Assembly: GCF_020731145.1 (NCBI RefSeq) | Contig: NZ_JAJFZN010000002.1 | Span: forward strand, 434,001 to 498,000 | Origin: Sneathiella sp. HT1-7 | GTDB taxonomy: Bacteria > Pseudomonadota > Alphaproteobacteria > Sneathiellales > Sneathiellaceae | Length of the DNA: 64,000 bases | Direction of reading: 5' to 3' | Notes under the pieces: model-generated | What the model was told of the DNA's origin: nothing | The model's input: only the letters and a program-made list of their open reading frames with translations | Databases searched by the model: none | Shown: in pieces, positions 63,788 to 64,000 of the stretch | Layout: every line of letters starts with the position of its first letter | Position numbering within the stretch: the stretch's first letter is position 1 | Program-made: the position numbers and the translations under genes

Positions 63788-64000
63788 TGCAGATGGCCCT
63801 CTATAATGGCCTGCTGTGGATTGGCACGCCGATCCTCAACCGGCATTTGAAAAAGCGACTCGCGGTGGGCAAAGAAGACCCGGAGCGGTTCCCGGAACGC
63901 TTGGGGAATGCTTCTCGCACGCGACCGGAAGGGCAGCTCATCTGGATACATGCCGCGTCCGTTGGGGAGTCGGTTTCGGCTCTGTCGCTGATTGACGGGC
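63787..64000 (+). CDS. waaA: 3-deoxy-D-manno-octulosonic acid transferase (3' end outside window)
   Basis: Adds Kdo to lipid A precursor at the inner membrane. Only the first 71 codons are visible: MQMALYNGLLWIGTPILNR, then KRLAVGKEDPERFPERLGNA and the diagnostic LIWIHAASVGESVSALSL. The last motif carries the catalytic base Glu. The start ATG overlaps the stop of the DUF374 gene (TGATG). The gene runs off the window. Confidence 0.93.
   Translation, partial: MQMALYNGLLWIGTPILNRHLKKRLAVGKEDPERFPERLGNASRTRPEGQLIWIHAASVGESVSALSLIDG

Overview
The window is a contiguous piece of chromosome from a moderate-GC alphaproteobacterium. It is entirely vertical-type core and metabolic sequence: I see no insertion sequence, prophage, CRISPR array or toxin-antitoxin module. 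The alphaproteobacterial assignment rests on several points: a gene for the ATP12-type F1-ATPase assembly chaperone, a DUF1489 protein, a stand-alone RpoB and RpoC with alphaproteobacterial start regions, CTTGAC-type promoters, the tuf-trnW-secE-nusG order, and adk replacing rpmJ after secY. I cannot name the genus from sequence alone.

Region 1 (1-31742) is the transcription/translation super-cluster. It reads tuf (5' end outside the window), tRNA-Trp, secE, nusG, rplK, rplA, rplJ, rplL, rpoB, rpoC, then a terminator and a new promoter. After that come rpsL, rpsG, fusA, a second tuf, the S10 and spc ribosomal protein operons through secY and adk, and finally rpsM, rpsK, rpoA and rplQ, closed by a strong terminator. 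The two tuf copies are identical over all 1106 bases that can be compared. Visible control elements include a putative L1 operator before rplK, an L10-type leader before rplJ, hairpins and a terminator-like attenuator between rplL and rpoB, a terminator-like hairpin between tuf and rpsJ, and a near-consensus internal promoter before rpsM.

Region 2 (31743-38820) holds a periplasmic Do-like protease, the RarA replication-associated ATPase, a CrcB fluoride channel and a RluC-type pseudouridine synthase in a tightly overlapping run. Next is leuA (2-isopropylmalate synthase) behind a long structured leader. That leader begins with a 17-residue leucine-rich peptide whose start codon falls almost exactly at the predicted transcription start, so it is a candidate leaderless attenuation peptide. 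A HAD phosphatase follows.

Region 3 (38820-49720) has the ATP12 chaperone, both subunits of a biotin-dependent propionyl-CoA carboxylase, LipB on the opposite strand, a tiny stand-alone FliN-like protein, tRNA-Leu(GAG), a NADP-malic enzyme/phosphotransacetylase fusion protein, the MgtE magnesium channel, a LysR regulator and a divergent hotdog thioesterase.

Region 4 (49720-60310) is a leucine/isovalerate catabolic (liu-type) cluster: isovaleryl-CoA dehydrogenase, a thiolase, a second acyl-CoA dehydrogenase, a DsbA-like isomerase-family protein, an inverted short-chain dehydrogenase, methylcrotonyl-CoA carboxylase beta, methylglutaconyl-CoA hydratase, methylcrotonyl-CoA carboxylase alpha and HMG-CoA lyase. 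Together with the propionyl-CoA carboxylase and malic enzyme this suggests an organism that burns branched-chain amino acids. The same window also carries the first committed gene of leucine synthesis.

Region 5 (60310-64000) contains DUF1489, an orphan molybdopterin oxidoreductase on the minus strand, a DUF374 acyltransferase-like protein and the start of waaA (Kdo transferase), which runs off the window.
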